A stretch of 64,000 nt of DNA. Origin: Bordetella parapertussis. Lineage in GTDB: Bacteria > Pseudomonadota > Gammaproteobacteria > Burkholderiales > Burkholderiaceae_A. The stretch lies in the NCBI GenBank assembly GCA_945877235.1, contig CAMCRF010000006.1:1-64000 (forward strand). Reading direction: 5' to 3'. The first letter of the stretch is position 1. The number at the start of each line of letters is the position of its first letter. Position numbers and translations under genes: made by a program. Of this stretch, positions 25,291 to 33,754 are shown piece after piece. Under the pieces are notes generated by a model. That model saw only the letters and a program-made list of their open reading frames with translations. It made no database searches and had not been told where the DNA came from.

Positions 25291-25800
25291 ATGATGGCCT
25301 CAAAGAAATCATCCTCAAAGGCGTCCTCGCGACCCATCAACATCGGCATGAGTGAAGCGCATCGCGCAAAAATTGCCGATGGACTCTCTCGCTTCCTTGC
25401 GGACAGTTACACCCTCTATCTGCAGACCCATAACTTTCATTGGAACGTGACGGGGCCGATGTTTAACTCCCTCCACACCATGTTTATGGATCAATACACG
25501 GAACAGTGGGCGGCACTCGATCTCATTGCAGAGCGCATTCGCGCCTTGGGTTACCCCGCCCCGGGCACCTATGCGCAGTACGCCAAGCTGGCCTCCGTTA
25601 AAGAAGTTGCCGGTGTACCCAAGGCACTCGAAATGGTCCAGATTCTGGTTGACGCTCATGAGACCACGGCACGCACCGCACGGGGCCTATTCGACTTAGT
25701 CAATGAGGCAAATGACCAGCCCACGGCTGATCTGCTCACGCAACGCCTCGACGTGCATGAGAAGACCGCCTGGATGCTGCGCAGCCTATTGGAGTCCTGA
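25291..25800 (+). CDS. dps: Dps/ferritin-like DNA protection protein
   Basis: A 169-residue ferritin-like protein that oxidises and stores iron and protects DNA. The ferroxidase-site helix 'YLQTHNFHWNVTGPMFNSLH' and 'YTEQWAALDLIAERIRALG' carry the family His, Asp and Glu ligands. A Lys/Ser-rich N-terminus ('MASKKSSSKASSR') is a likely DNA-binding tail. AAAGGAG precedes ATGATG (25291/25294). It converges with trxC with a 15-base overlap. Confidence 0.93.
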   Translation: MMASKKSSSKASSRPINIGMSEAHRAKIADGLSRFLADSYTLYLQTHNFHWNVTGPMFNSLHTMFMDQYTEQWAALDLIAERIRALGYPAPGTYAQYAKLASVKEVAGVPKALEMVQILVDAHETTARTARGLFDLVNEANDQPTADLLTQRLDVHEKTAWMLRSLLES

Positions 25801-26229
25801 GACCGCCTGCAACACCCAGCGCTTGAGGCTTGCTGCGTCCATGGCGCCCGCTTGGCGGGCGACCTCTTGGCCGCGTAGAAAGACCGCAAGCGTTGGGATG
25901 CTGCGAATATTGAATTGCTGCGCCAGGGTCGGTTCGCTCTGGGTGTTGACCTTCAGAAAGCGCAGGGTTTCGAGGTCTTGCGCCACCTGCTCAAAGGCTG
26001 GCGCCATCATGCGACAAGGGCCGCACCAGGGTGCCCAGAAGTCGACAATCACTGGCACGTCCGAGTTGTTCACGAGTCGGCTGAACTGATCGGCACCGGC
26101 CTCGATTGGGGCAGCCGTGAAGAGTGGTGTCTGGCACTTGCCGCAAGTGGGGTTCTCGCCAAGACGGTCAGAGGGGATTCTGTTGACCGCAAGACATTGC
26201 GGGCAGGGAAGCAAGATGGAAGTGTTCAT
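25786..26229 (-). CDS. trxC: thioredoxin TrxC (thioredoxin 2)
   Basis: A 147-residue thioredoxin with the N-terminal zinc finger that separates TrxC from TrxA: 'CPQC' (~9-12) and 'CGKC' (~29-32). Active site 'WAPWCGPCRMM'. It acts in oxidative stress and fits the ahp/dps neighbourhood. It overlaps the 3' end of dps on the other strand. Confidence 0.94.
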   Translation of the reverse strand: MNTSILLPCPQCLAVNRIPSDRLGENPTCGKCQTPLFTAAPIEAGADQFSRLVNNSDVPVIVDFWAPWCGPCRMMAPAFEQVAQDLETLRFLKVNTQSEPTLAQQFNIRSIPTLAVFLRGQEVARQAGAMDAASLKRWVLQAVSGLQ

Positions 26230-26240
26230 ACCCTAAGTGT

Positions 26241-26264
26241 AAAAAAACCCCGGCAAGCCGGGGT
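26241..26264 (-). terminator. intrinsic terminator after the cytochrome c peroxidase gene
   Basis: On the minus strand ACCCCGGC, a 2-base loop and GCCGGGGT (26264-26247) are followed by a run of seven T (26247-26241). It lies between the true end of the peroxidase frame (26290) and trxC. Confidence 0.8.
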
Positions 26265-26289
26265 GATCGCCAAAGAGAGAGGGGGCGTT

Positions 26290-27306
26290 CTAGTTTTTGG
26301 CCCAAGGATTCGGCAAGGGCGTGGCCTCGCTCGAGGGCGGAAGAATGGGGAGACGGAATAGGGGTTGGTCTCCTGTGAGTGTCTTGAGAAAAGCGACAAT
26401 CTGTTCGTTCTCGCTCTTGCTGAACTTTCGACCTAACTGCAGGCGTCCCATGATGTCGACGGCCTCTGTAAGGGTTTATGCAGCGCCATCATGGAAATAT
26501 GGGTAGGTGAGTTCGACATTGCGTAGCGTGGGCACCTTGTAGTTGAATCGGTCAGCATCCTTGCCGGTTACTGCAGACCTGCCCTCTCCACCGCTCTTGG
26601 CCTTGTATGGCTCAACGATGCCCATTTTCTGGAATGAGTTGCCGCCCAGTGCCGCACCGTTGTGGCATGCGACGCATCCGCTGTCCTGAAACAGCTTCAG
26701 CCCTGAAAGCTCTTTCGGGTTCATCGCCTCCTTATTGCCCAAGAGCCATTGGTCAAAACGAGAATTCGGCGTCACCAGGGTTTTTTCGAATTCAGCAATC
26801 GCTTCAGTCACCTGATTGATGTCGATCTTGTCTTGGCCGAAGACGGTCTTGAACTCACGTTTGTAAGCTGGAATGGACTCTAGAATGCCCACCGCCAGTG
26901 TGTGTGTAAAAGCCATCTCGCCAGGGTTTGCAATCGGCCCGCCCGCCTGCTCTTTGAGGTCTGCAGCTCTGCCGTCCCAGAACTGTGCGACGTTCAGGCT
27001 TGAGTTCAGAACGGTGGGGGAATTAATGGGTCCTTGTTGCCACTTGTCACCGATTGAGGTCCGCAGATTGTCGGTTCCCCCCATGTGAAGGTTGTGACAG
27101 GAGTTGCAGGAGATGAAACCCGATTTGGAGAGGCGAGGGTCGAAGTAGAGCTTCTTGCCAAGTTCCACCATGCCAAGGTTCACGCTTGGCGCAGGCTTGA
27201 TCACTTCAAACAAGCCACCCGCAGTATTCTGCGCCCATGCTACGGATGCAAAGGTTGCCATCGCGACAATCAGGCTCAGCCGGAGGCGTTTCGTGGAGTG
27301 CTTCAT
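26290..27306 (-). pseudogene. di-haem cytochrome c peroxidase, interrupted by an in-frame TAA
   Basis: Periplasmic enzyme that reduces H2O2 with electrons from cytochrome c. Translation from ATG 27306 gives a signal peptide (~1-25), haem motif 1 'CNSCH' (67-71), haem motif 2 'CVACH' (211-215) and 'LRNVELTYPYFHDGAA', then TAA at 26478-26476 (codon 277). The same frame continues without a break for 61 codons ('TLTEAVDIMGRLQLGRK...NPWAKN') to TAG at 26292-26290, exactly as expected for the family. One base change (for example AAA to TAA) explains it. The lost part holds the Met of 'VDIMGRLQLG', which in characterised enzymes ligates the high-potential haem, so a 276-residue product should be impaired. 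A read error is possible. An FNR-type box lies upstream. Confidence 0.9.
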
Positions 27307-27379
27307 CGTTGAGGTTCCTTCCCTTTTTGGATTGATACAGCGTGTGTGCATCAGTCTGACGTTTTGTGCGTAAGGCACT

Positions 27380-27393
27380 TTGAGCTGAATCAA
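27380..27393. promoter_or_regulatory. FNR-type box upstream of the cytochrome c peroxidase gene
   Basis: TTGAGCTGAATCAA matches the FNR consensus TTGAT-N4-ATCAA at 9 of 10 fixed positions. It lies 74 bases before the start codon (minus strand). Peroxidases of this family are commonly FNR-activated. Confidence 0.55.
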
Positions 27394-27396
27394 ACC

Positions 27397-28776
27397 TCAA
27401 ACAATCTTTGAAAAGCGCGCGCGATCGAGATCGCTCTGGAGATGCTGGTCAAATGCCATTGCAATGGCGCGGATCAGCATCCAGCCCGATGCGGTGACGC
27501 TCAGCCCGTATTCGTCGACCTCCAAGAGACCCTCTTGGATGAGTGGCTCGAGGCTGGTGAGCGCGTGAGAAAACGTCTTTCGAAAGTCCGTCATGAAGGC
27601 CAGCTCAATGGCTTCAAAATCCAGCTTCCCTTGGCACATGATGGCCATAATCACGGCCCGACGCAGGATGTCGTCTTGGCTTAGCGCGAGGCCGCGCACC
27701 ACGGGCAGTCGGCCCTGGTCTATGAGGTCGTAGTACTCCTCAAGGCTCTTAGCGTTTTGGTGATAGGTTGGGCCGATGCGCCCGATTGCTGACACGCCAA
27801 GGGCGACCAGATCACAGTCTGGCTGGGTGCTGTAACCCTGAAAGTTCCGATGCAGACGTCCTTGCGCCTTGGCAACGGCAAGAGGGTCGTTAGGCAGTGC
27901 AAAGTGGTCCATGCCAATGTAGACGTATCCCGCCTGCGTGAGCAGATCAATGGCCATTGCAAGCATGTGTACTTTGTCTTGAGGACGGGGCAGTTCATGG
28001 GCATTGATGCGTCTTTGCGGCTTGAACCGAGCGGGCAGGTGGGCATACGCGTAGACGGCGATTCGGTCCGGTCTCATGGACACAACACTTTTGAGCGTCC
28101 GCTCGAATGATTCCGGGGTCTGGAGCGGTAACCCGTAGATCAGATCCAAGTTAATGGACTCAAAGCCGATCTGCCGCGCCGACTGCATGAGTGCCTCAAC
28201 CTGAAACTGCGGCTGCACGCGATGAACAGCGACTTGGACGTGGGGGTCGAAGTCCTGCACGCCGAATGAGAGCCGATTAAAGCCCAGTCGATGGAGGCTC
28301 AGCAGACGTTCCTTGGTTACGGTGCGGGGGTCGACTTCAATGGAGAACTCGCCTCCGGGTATAAGCTCAAAGTGACGCTGGAGCATCGACATCAAGTCTG
28401 CTAATTCGGCATCGCTCAGGAACGTTGGGGACCCTCCGCCCAGGTGCAGTTGGCTCACCTTCTGGCCGGCCCCGAGGTGTTGGGTGACCATATCGACCTC
28501 TCTGGAGAGGTAGTGCAGGTACTGCGCGCCTTTGCTGTGGTGCTTGGTAATCACCTTGTTACACGCACAGTAATAGCAGACGGATTCACAGAAGGGAATG
28601 TGAATGTAGAGCGAGAGTGGGGTGGCCGAGCGTGTGTCGCGGCGATCTGCGAGTGCTCTGCCTAGATCATCTGCGCCAAAGGCTTCAACAAAGCGGTCTG
28701 CGGTCGGGTAGGAGGTGTAGCGCGGACCGGGAATGTCGTAGCGCTCTAGAAGGGTCTCGGATATGGGCAGGCTCAT
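27397..28776 (-). CDS. hemN: oxygen-independent coproporphyrinogen III oxidase
   Basis: Radical SAM enzyme of anaerobic haem synthesis, 459 residues, cytosolic. Cluster motif 'PFCESVCYYCAC' (Cx3Cx2C, followed by the extra Cys of HemN), N-terminal 'YDIPGPRYTSYPTADRF', 'HLGGGSPTFL', and 'FNRLSFGVQDFDPHVQ'. ATG 28776 ('MSLPISETLLERY') is the family start. It is divergent from fnr with a shared FNR box between them, as expected for a gene needed without oxygen. Confidence 0.96.
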   Translation of the reverse strand: MSLPISETLLERYDIPGPRYTSYPTADRFVEAFGADDLGRALADRRDTRSATPLSLYIHIPFCESVCYYCACNKVITKHHSKGAQYLHYLSREVDMVTQHLGAGQKVSQLHLGGGSPTFLSDAELADLMSMLQRHFELIPGGEFSIEVDPRTVTKERLLSLHRLGFNRLSFGVQDFDPHVQVAVHRVQPQFQVEALMQSARQIGFESINLDLIYGLPLQTPESFERTLKSVVSMRPDRIAVYAYAHLPARFKPQRRINAHELPRPQDKVHMLAMAIDLLTQAGYVYIGMDHFALPNDPLAVAKAQGRLHRNFQGYSTQPDCDLVALGVSAIGRIGPTYHQNAKSLEEYYDLIDQGRLPVVRGLALSQDDILRRAVIMAIMCQGKLDFEAIELAFMTDFRKTFSHALTSLEPLIQEGLLEVDEYGLSVTASGWMLIRAIAMAFDQHLQSDLDRARFSKIV

Positions 28777-28811
28777 GGGCCGGACTATGCCCAGACTGCC
28801 CAAGACAAGGG

Positions 28812-28825
28812 TTGATCAGCGTCAA
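28812..28825. promoter_or_regulatory. FNR-type box between hemN and fnr
   Basis: TTGATCAGCGTCAA matches TTGAT-N4-ATCAA with one mismatch. It is 36 bases from the hemN start and 43 from the fnr start, so it could control both. Confidence 0.6.
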
Positions 28826-28868
28826 AGAGTCTCGCGTTCGCCCCTATTTCTGGCTAATATGCATGTGG

Positions 28869-29603
28869 ATGAATACCCTAACCGACTCCATCAAAGTGGC
28901 CTGCTCAAGCTGCAATCTTCGTGAGCTCTGCATGCCAGTGGGCCTGTCGGCCCAAGAACTCACTCAGCTCGACACCCTTATTGCTGGCCGAAAGAAGGTC
29001 CCCAAGGGCAGCCCCCTCTATAAGGCGGGCGACCCGTTTCATGCCCTGTATGCAGTTCGCACGGGCTTCTTCAAGACTGAGGTCAACACCCAAGATGGTC
29101 GCGGTCAGGTCACTGGCTTCCAGATGATGGGCGAGATCATGGGGCTCGATGGCATTGTGCAAGATCAGCACAGCTGCGACGCTGTGGCACTTGAAGACTC
29201 TGAGGTCTGCGTGATGCCCTACGCCCGCATCGAAGAGCTCTCGATGGGTTTTGAGCCTTTAGGACGACACCTTCACAAGGTGATGAGCCGAGAAATTGTG
29301 CGAGACCAGGGCGTCATGCTGTTGCTCGGCATCATGCGCGCCGAGGAGCGTGTTGCCGCTTTCCTGCTGAACCTTGTCCAGCGCCTGCATGCCCGGGGGT
29401 TTTCGCAGAGCGAAGTGGTTCTGCGTATGACGCGTCGAGAAATTGGGAGCTACCTCGGTATGAAGCTCGAGACCGTGAGCCGTGTGTTTTCTCGGTTCGC
29501 TGAGGACGGCGTGGTCGATGTGAATCAGCGGCACATCGTGATCCGTGATCCGGCTGCGCTCAAGGCCATGGTTACCTCGCAGTCAGAGCACTGCGCCACT
29601 TAA
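28869..29603 (+). CDS. fnr: FNR-family oxygen-sensing transcriptional regulator
   Basis: CRP/FNR-fold activator of 244 residues with an oxygen-labile [4Fe-4S] cluster. Cluster ligands C12, C15, C21 (Cx2Cx5C) and the central C103 ('QHSCDAV') match FNR. The C-terminal helix-turn-helix 'MTRREIGSYLGMKLETVSRVFSRF' has the E..SR residues that read TTGAT. ATG 28869 or 28863 are both possible. It is divergent from hemN, and its end overlaps the following flavoprotein frame. Confidence 0.95.
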   Translation: MNTLTDSIKVACSSCNLRELCMPVGLSAQELTQLDTLIAGRKKVPKGSPLYKAGDPFHALYAVRTGFFKTEVNTQDGRGQVTGFQMMGEIMGLDGIVQDQHSCDAVALEDSEVCVMPYARIEELSMGFEPLGRHLHKVMSREIVRDQGVMLLLGIMRAEERVAAFLLNLVQRLHARGFSQSEVVLRMTRREIGSYLGMKLETVSRVFSRFAEDGVVDVNQRHIVIRDPAALKAMVTSQSEHCAT

Positions 29604-30828
29604 TCTGACACATCATCCCGACCTGATTGTGATTGGTGCAGGAGCGGCAGGCCTATTCTGCGCATCTGTTGCCGCACAACTCGGGCTCGGCGTGGTGGTG
29701 CTCGACCACAGTAAGGTCATCGGAGAGAAGATTCGCATCAGTGGCGGTGGTCGATGTAACTTCACCAACCGCGATTCGCAGCCGAGGCATTTCCTCTCGC
29801 TAAACCCGTCCTTTGTGCGCAGTGCGCTCAGCCGATTCACCTCACAAGATTTCATTGCATTGGTGCGGGCCGCTGGTATTGGATTTCACGAGAAGCATCG
29901 GGGCCAGCTCTTTTGTAATGAATCTTCTCAACAGATTATTCAGATGCTCACTCGCGGATGTGAGCAGGGTGGGGTCAGCGTCCAGCATCCAGTCTCCATC
30001 TTGGAGGTCAGACGCAGCGGCAAGGTATGGGAGGTGCAGACTGACCATGGCCTACGCTCAGCTCCGCATCTTGTCGTGGCCACGGGTGGTCTTCCCGTCC
30101 CTGCCATTGGTGCGACGAGTTTTGGTCTTGATTTGGCGCGTAGCCTCGGGATCACGGTAACTCCCGTAAGACCGGCCCTGGTTCCCCTGGCCCTTACGGC
30201 CGAGCACTTGCAGCCGCTTTTGGAACTCTCAGGTCTAAGCCAGGCCGTTGGCATTTCAGCGGGTCAGCCCCGCGAAGGCTACGGAGCTGCTTCCTTCGAT
30301 GAGGACCTGCTGCTCACGCATAAGGGGCTCTCTGGCCCCGCCACTCTTCAGGCAAGCAGCTACTGGGTCGAAGGGCAGGCGATTGAGCTCCGCTGGCTCT
30401 CTGAGTCCGATTGGGAGGTGCTAGAGGAGACGGCTCCTGGGCAGGGCGGAAGACTCCTCTCAAGTCGAATCTCCGAATGGATGCCTGAGCGCCTCGCCCA
30501 TGCCTTACTTCGCGCGGGTGGAATTGCTGACCAGCGTTGGGCCGATCTGAATAAGGGGAGCAGGGCAGCCTTGCGACAACTCCTGTGCGCACATGTCATT
30601 CGTCCCTCGGGCACCTTGGGATGGAAGAAGGCCGAAGTCATGCTCGGTGGGGTTGACACGCGTGCGCTCGACAGCAAGACCATGGAGTCCAAGCAACATC
30701 CAGGCTTGTACTTTATTGGTGAATGTGTGGATGTGACGGGCCACCTTGGGGGGCACAACTTTCAGTGGGCCTGGTCCAGTGGCTGGGCGGCAGCTCAGGC
30801 AATCGCCTCAAAACACCCAGCCGAGTAG
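29545..30828 (+). CDS. BaiN/HI0933-family flavoprotein oxidoreductase
   Basis: FAD/NAD(P)-dependent oxidoreductase of about 410-427 residues. Rossmann motif 'LIVIGAGAAGLFCASVAAQLGL', 'KIRISGGGRCNFTN' (family signature), 'VVATGGLPVPAIGATSFG' and C-terminal 'FIGECVDVTGHLGGHNFQWAWSSG' match the HI0933 family, whose physiological reaction is mostly unknown. The start is uncertain: the GTG at 29545 lies inside fnr, and no ATG exists between the fnr stop and the nucleotide-binding motif. A rare start codon near 29600 is possible. Confidence 0.82.
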   Translation: MIRLRSRPWLPRSQSTAPLNLTHHPDLIVIGAGAAGLFCASVAAQLGLGVVVLDHSKVIGEKIRISGGGRCNFTNRDSQPRHFLSLNPSFVRSALSRFTSQDFIALVRAAGIGFHEKHRGQLFCNESSQQIIQMLTRGCEQGGVSVQHPVSILEVRRSGKVWEVQTDHGLRSAPHLVVATGGLPVPAIGATSFGLDLARSLGITVTPVRPALVPLALTAEHLQPLLELSGLSQAVGISAGQPREGYGAASFDEDLLLTHKGLSGPATLQASSYWVEGQAIELRWLSESDWEVLEETAPGQGGRLLSSRISEWMPERLAHALLRAGGIADQRWADLNKGSRAALRQLLCAHVIRPSGTLGWKKAEVMLGGVDTRALDSKTMESKQHPGLYFIGECVDVTGHLGGHNFQWAWSSGWAAAQAIASKHPAE

Positions 30829-30829
30829 C

Positions 30830-31495
30830 TCAATTGTCTGTGTCGACGCCGTAAAACTTCACGCCAAGCTGAATGCGGTCTCGCCCCTGAGAGACACGAT
30901 GCCGATTGGTGTCTCTTAACGAATAAACACAGCCGCAATACTCCTGTTGGTAGAACTGCTCGCGCTTGCTGATTTCAATCATGCGCTGACTGCCACCACC
31001 CTTACGCCAGTTGTAGTCCCAGTAGACCAGGCCTTCATAAGGCGCAACCGCGCGAGCTCCGCTGCCATTGATCTGGTTCATATCCTTCCAGCGGGAGATG
31101 CCCAAAGAGCTGGTCATGACTGAGAACCCATGTTCAACCGCGTAGAGCGCGGTGCGCTCAAATCGCATGTCAAAGCACATGGTGCAACGCTCGCCCCGTT
31201 CCGGGGCATTCTCCATGCCCTTGGCTCTGGCGAACCAATTGTCAGTGTCATAGTCTGCGTCTACGAAGGGGACTCCGTGCTTTTGCGCAAAGCGGATGTT
31301 TTCTTCTTTCCGGATGAGGTACTCCTTCTCCGGGTGAATGTTGGGGTTGTAGAAGAAAATGGTGTAATCAATACCCGATTCAACAAACGCCTCCATGAGC
31401 TCGCCCGCGCAGGGTGCGCAGCATGAGTGCAGCAGGAGTTTGTCTGCGTTATTGGGCAGTTCGAGTTTCTGACGTTGCTTTGCGGTCATACCCAT
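30830..31495 (-). CDS. queH: epoxyqueuosine reductase QueH
   Basis: A 221-residue enzyme (DUF208) that performs the last step of queuosine synthesis in tRNA, replacing QueG. Metal/Fe-S Cys groups: '[11 protein letters not shown]' (~24-34), '[11 protein letters not shown]' (~101-111) and 'EYCGCVYSL'. Conserved '[16 protein letters not shown]' and '[15 protein letters not shown]' complete the signature. It converges with the flavoprotein gene, with one base between them. Confidence 0.93.
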   Translation of the reverse strand: MGMTAKQRQKLELPNNADKLLLHSCCAPCAGELMEAFVESGIDYTIFFYNPNIHPEKEYLIRKEENIRFAQKHGVPFVDADYDTDNWFARAKGMENAPERGERCTMCFDMRFERTALYAVEHGFSVMTSSLGISRWKDMNQINGSGARAVAPYEGLVYWDYNWRKGGGSQRMIEISKREQFYQQEYCGCVYSLRDTNRHRVSQGRDRIQLGVKFYGVDTDN

Positions 31496-31529
31496 ATCTT
31501 ACGATTTTCCAAATCTCAGAAAGGTGTCT

Positions 31530-32390
31530 ATGCACGTTCAGTCCATCCTCAGGGTATTCGTCTTTGCGCTTGCCCTCTGCTGCTGGTCCACCGCCAGCCT
31601 CGCCGCGAACGATCAGCGTATTGGCGATGAGCAGTACAAACCGTATGTCGGGCAGCCGGGGAAAGATGTGATTTGGGTACCCACGCCAGACACCATGGTC
31701 GACGAAATGATTCGCGTCGCGGGTGTTGGGCCACATGACCTGGTAGTCGATTTGGGCGCTGGCGATGGAAAGATTGCAATTGCTGCTGCACGTCAACGCG
31801 GGGCACGCGCCATCGGAATTGAATACGACCCGGCAATGGCTGCGTTGGCGAAGCGAAATGTACTGCGTGCCGGTGTGGCCGATAAGGTCACCATTATTGA
31901 AGGCGATCTTTTTAAAGCTGACTTCTCCAAGGCCACTGTGGTCATGATGTACCTGTTGCCCGAGCTCAACATGAGGCTCAAGCCTGTATTGAAGGCCATG
32001 CGGCCGGGCACCCGCATCGTCTCTCACTCTTTCGACATGGAAACCTGGGTGCCCGATGAGCGCATTGAGACATCGACCGCCACGGGGCACGTCTGGATTG
32101 TGCCGGTCAATGCGCAAGGAACATGGGCCATCACGCTCTCTGATCAGCGCAAGGGGCGCCTCACCCTGAAGCAAATTCACCAGGAGCTCTCCGGCGAGAT
32201 CACGCTCGATGGAAAGTCGTACCCCATCGAGCAGGGCAAGGTGCGGGGCTATGGCGTGAGCCTGCAGTTCAAGGGAGGTTCTGATCTCTCCATCGCCTTC
32301 AATGGCCAGGTCATCAATCAGCAGATTACGGGCGCGTTCCAACACAACGGCCAGCAACTCCTGTTAGAGGGGCGCAAGGCCAGTAAGTGA
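31530..32390 (+). CDS. SAM-dependent methyltransferase with an N-terminal signal peptide
   Basis: A 286-residue protein. Residues ~1-25 ('ILRVFVFALALCCWSTASLAA') are a clear signal peptide. Residues ~60-170 form a class I Rossmann methyltransferase: motif I 'VVDLGAGDGKIAIAAARQRG', motif II 'IGIEYDPAMAALAKRN', and 'IIEGDLFKADFSKATVVMMYLL'. The last ~100 residues look beta-rich. Export of a SAM-binding fold is unexpected because SAM is cytosolic, so the domain may act on another ligand or face the cytosol. ATG 31530 follows AGAAAGG. The next gene starts inside its stop. Confidence 0.75.
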   Translation: MHVQSILRVFVFALALCCWSTASLAANDQRIGDEQYKPYVGQPGKDVIWVPTPDTMVDEMIRVAGVGPHDLVVDLGAGDGKIAIAAARQRGARAIGIEYDPAMAALAKRNVLRAGVADKVTIIEGDLFKADFSKATVVMMYLLPELNMRLKPVLKAMRPGTRIVSHSFDMETWVPDERIETSTATGHVWIVPVNAQGTWAITLSDQRKGRLTLKQIHQELSGEITLDGKSYPIEQGKVRGYGVSLQFKGGSDLSIAFNGQVINQQITGAFQHNGQQLLLEGRKASK

Positions 32391-33754
32391 AGATGACGGC
32401 TTCGACCCACGCCCGTCCTCAGCTCTCCCTTCTGTCTGCCATTGTCTTGATGGCGGGCTTGGTCATTGGGGCCGGCATCTTCAAGACCCCCTCGCTTATT
32501 GCCGGCCTTGTAGGGGCAGACCAGATCCTCTGGATATGGTGCGCTGCTGCCTTGCTCAGTCTGATTGGAGCGCTCTGCTACGTGGAATTAATCACCCGAT
32601 TTCCAAACGAGCGTGGGGAGATTGGGTTTCTCACAGAGGCTTGGGGGCCGCGTGTTGCATTTGTCTATGGATGGGCTAAGGCAGCCGTTATCAATCCCGG
32701 CGCTATTGCTATGCTGGCTTTTGTACTCGCAGATTATTGGTCGCCACTCTGGTCAGGCCCGGAGTGGAGTGGGCCGCTTTTTGCGGCTTGCCTGATTGTC
32801 TTGCTCACCCTGCTGAATCTCTGGGGGCTTCAGTTCTCTGCGCGCTTTCAGCTCGTACTCTTGGGTTTGGAAGTGGTGCTTCTGGTGGGGATCTCCGCCT
32901 ACGCGCTCGCCTTACCGGCACCAGAGTCAGTCGCTGTCATTGCAATGGGTACCTCATCTGATCCCACCATGAGCGCGATCGGGTTGGCGATGATCTTTGC
33001 CTTGCTGACCTTCGGTGGCTGGAATGAGGCTGCCTACCTTGTCCAAGATATTCGCGGACAGAGCCGGCGAATCTTATGGGTTTTGGTTTTGAGTCTAGGT
33101 CTTATTACTGCAGTCTATCTGCTGGTCAACCTTGCACTGCTCTGGATGTTGGGCCCTGCAATGCTCGCCAAGAGTCAGGCTCCTATTGCCGATTTGGCTA
33201 CAGCAGTCATGGGGGACTGGGGTAAGGGTCTGGTCTTGGTGGTTGTATCGGCATCTATCCTCACGAGTATCAACGCCACCATGGTCGTTGGTGCGCGCGC
33301 AACTTCCGCGGTGGCTACGGGCTGGTCAGGTCTCAAATTTCTCTCAGTTTGGGCAGAGGGCAGGGGGACACCCGCGCGCGCGTTTTGGCTTCAGACGGGC
33401 GTCAGCCTGGCATTGGTTGTTATGGCGGCCTTCTCGAAAGGTGCTTTTGCAGCGCTGGTTGAATTCACTGCCCCTGTTTACTGGGGATTCCTGATGTTGG
33501 TCGGTCTGAGCCTGCTGATGCTGAGAAGGCGCGATTCGCGCTTGAGCGCAACGCATGCTCAGCCACACTTCGTGCTGACTCTGGGGCCTGTCTTCCCGTT
33601 GGTTTTCATACTCTGTTGCGCTTACCTCACCTACTCGAGCCTTACCTACGCCAACAGCCAAGGCAGCGCATGGATTTCTGTGGTGGTGGTTGCGATTGGA
33701 GTGGTTATGTCTCGCTTCGTTGGTCAACCCATTGAGGCTAGGCGCGGGAGCTGA
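32387..33754 (+). CDS. APC-family amino acid permease
   Basis: A 455-residue inner-membrane transporter with about 12 helices. 'IVLMAGLVIGAGIFKTPSLIAGLVG' in helix 1 contains the unwound GxGIF substrate motif of the APC superfamily; 'LLTFGGWNEAAYLVQDIRGQSRRI' is the helix 6-loop region. Substrate not predictable. It starts at GTG 32387 (overlapping the methyltransferase stop) or ATG 32393, so the two are coupled. Confidence 0.87.
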   Translation: MKMTASTHARPQLSLLSAIVLMAGLVIGAGIFKTPSLIAGLVGADQILWIWCAAALLSLIGALCYVELITRFPNERGEIGFLTEAWGPRVAFVYGWAKAAVINPGAIAMLAFVLADYWSPLWSGPEWSGPLFAACLIVLLTLLNLWGLQFSARFQLVLLGLEVVLLVGISAYALALPAPESVAVIAMGTSSDPTMSAIGLAMIFALLTFGGWNEAAYLVQDIRGQSRRILWVLVLSLGLITAVYLLVNLALLWMLGPAMLAKSQAPIADLATAVMGDWGKGLVLVVVSASILTSINATMVVGARATSAVATGWSGLKFLSVWAEGRGTPARAFWLQTGVSLALVVMAAFSKGAFAALVEFTAPVYWGFLMLVGLSLLMLRRRDSRLSATHAQPHFVLTLGPVFPLVFILCCAYLTYSSLTYANSQGSAWISVVVVAIGVVMSRFVGQPIEARRGS

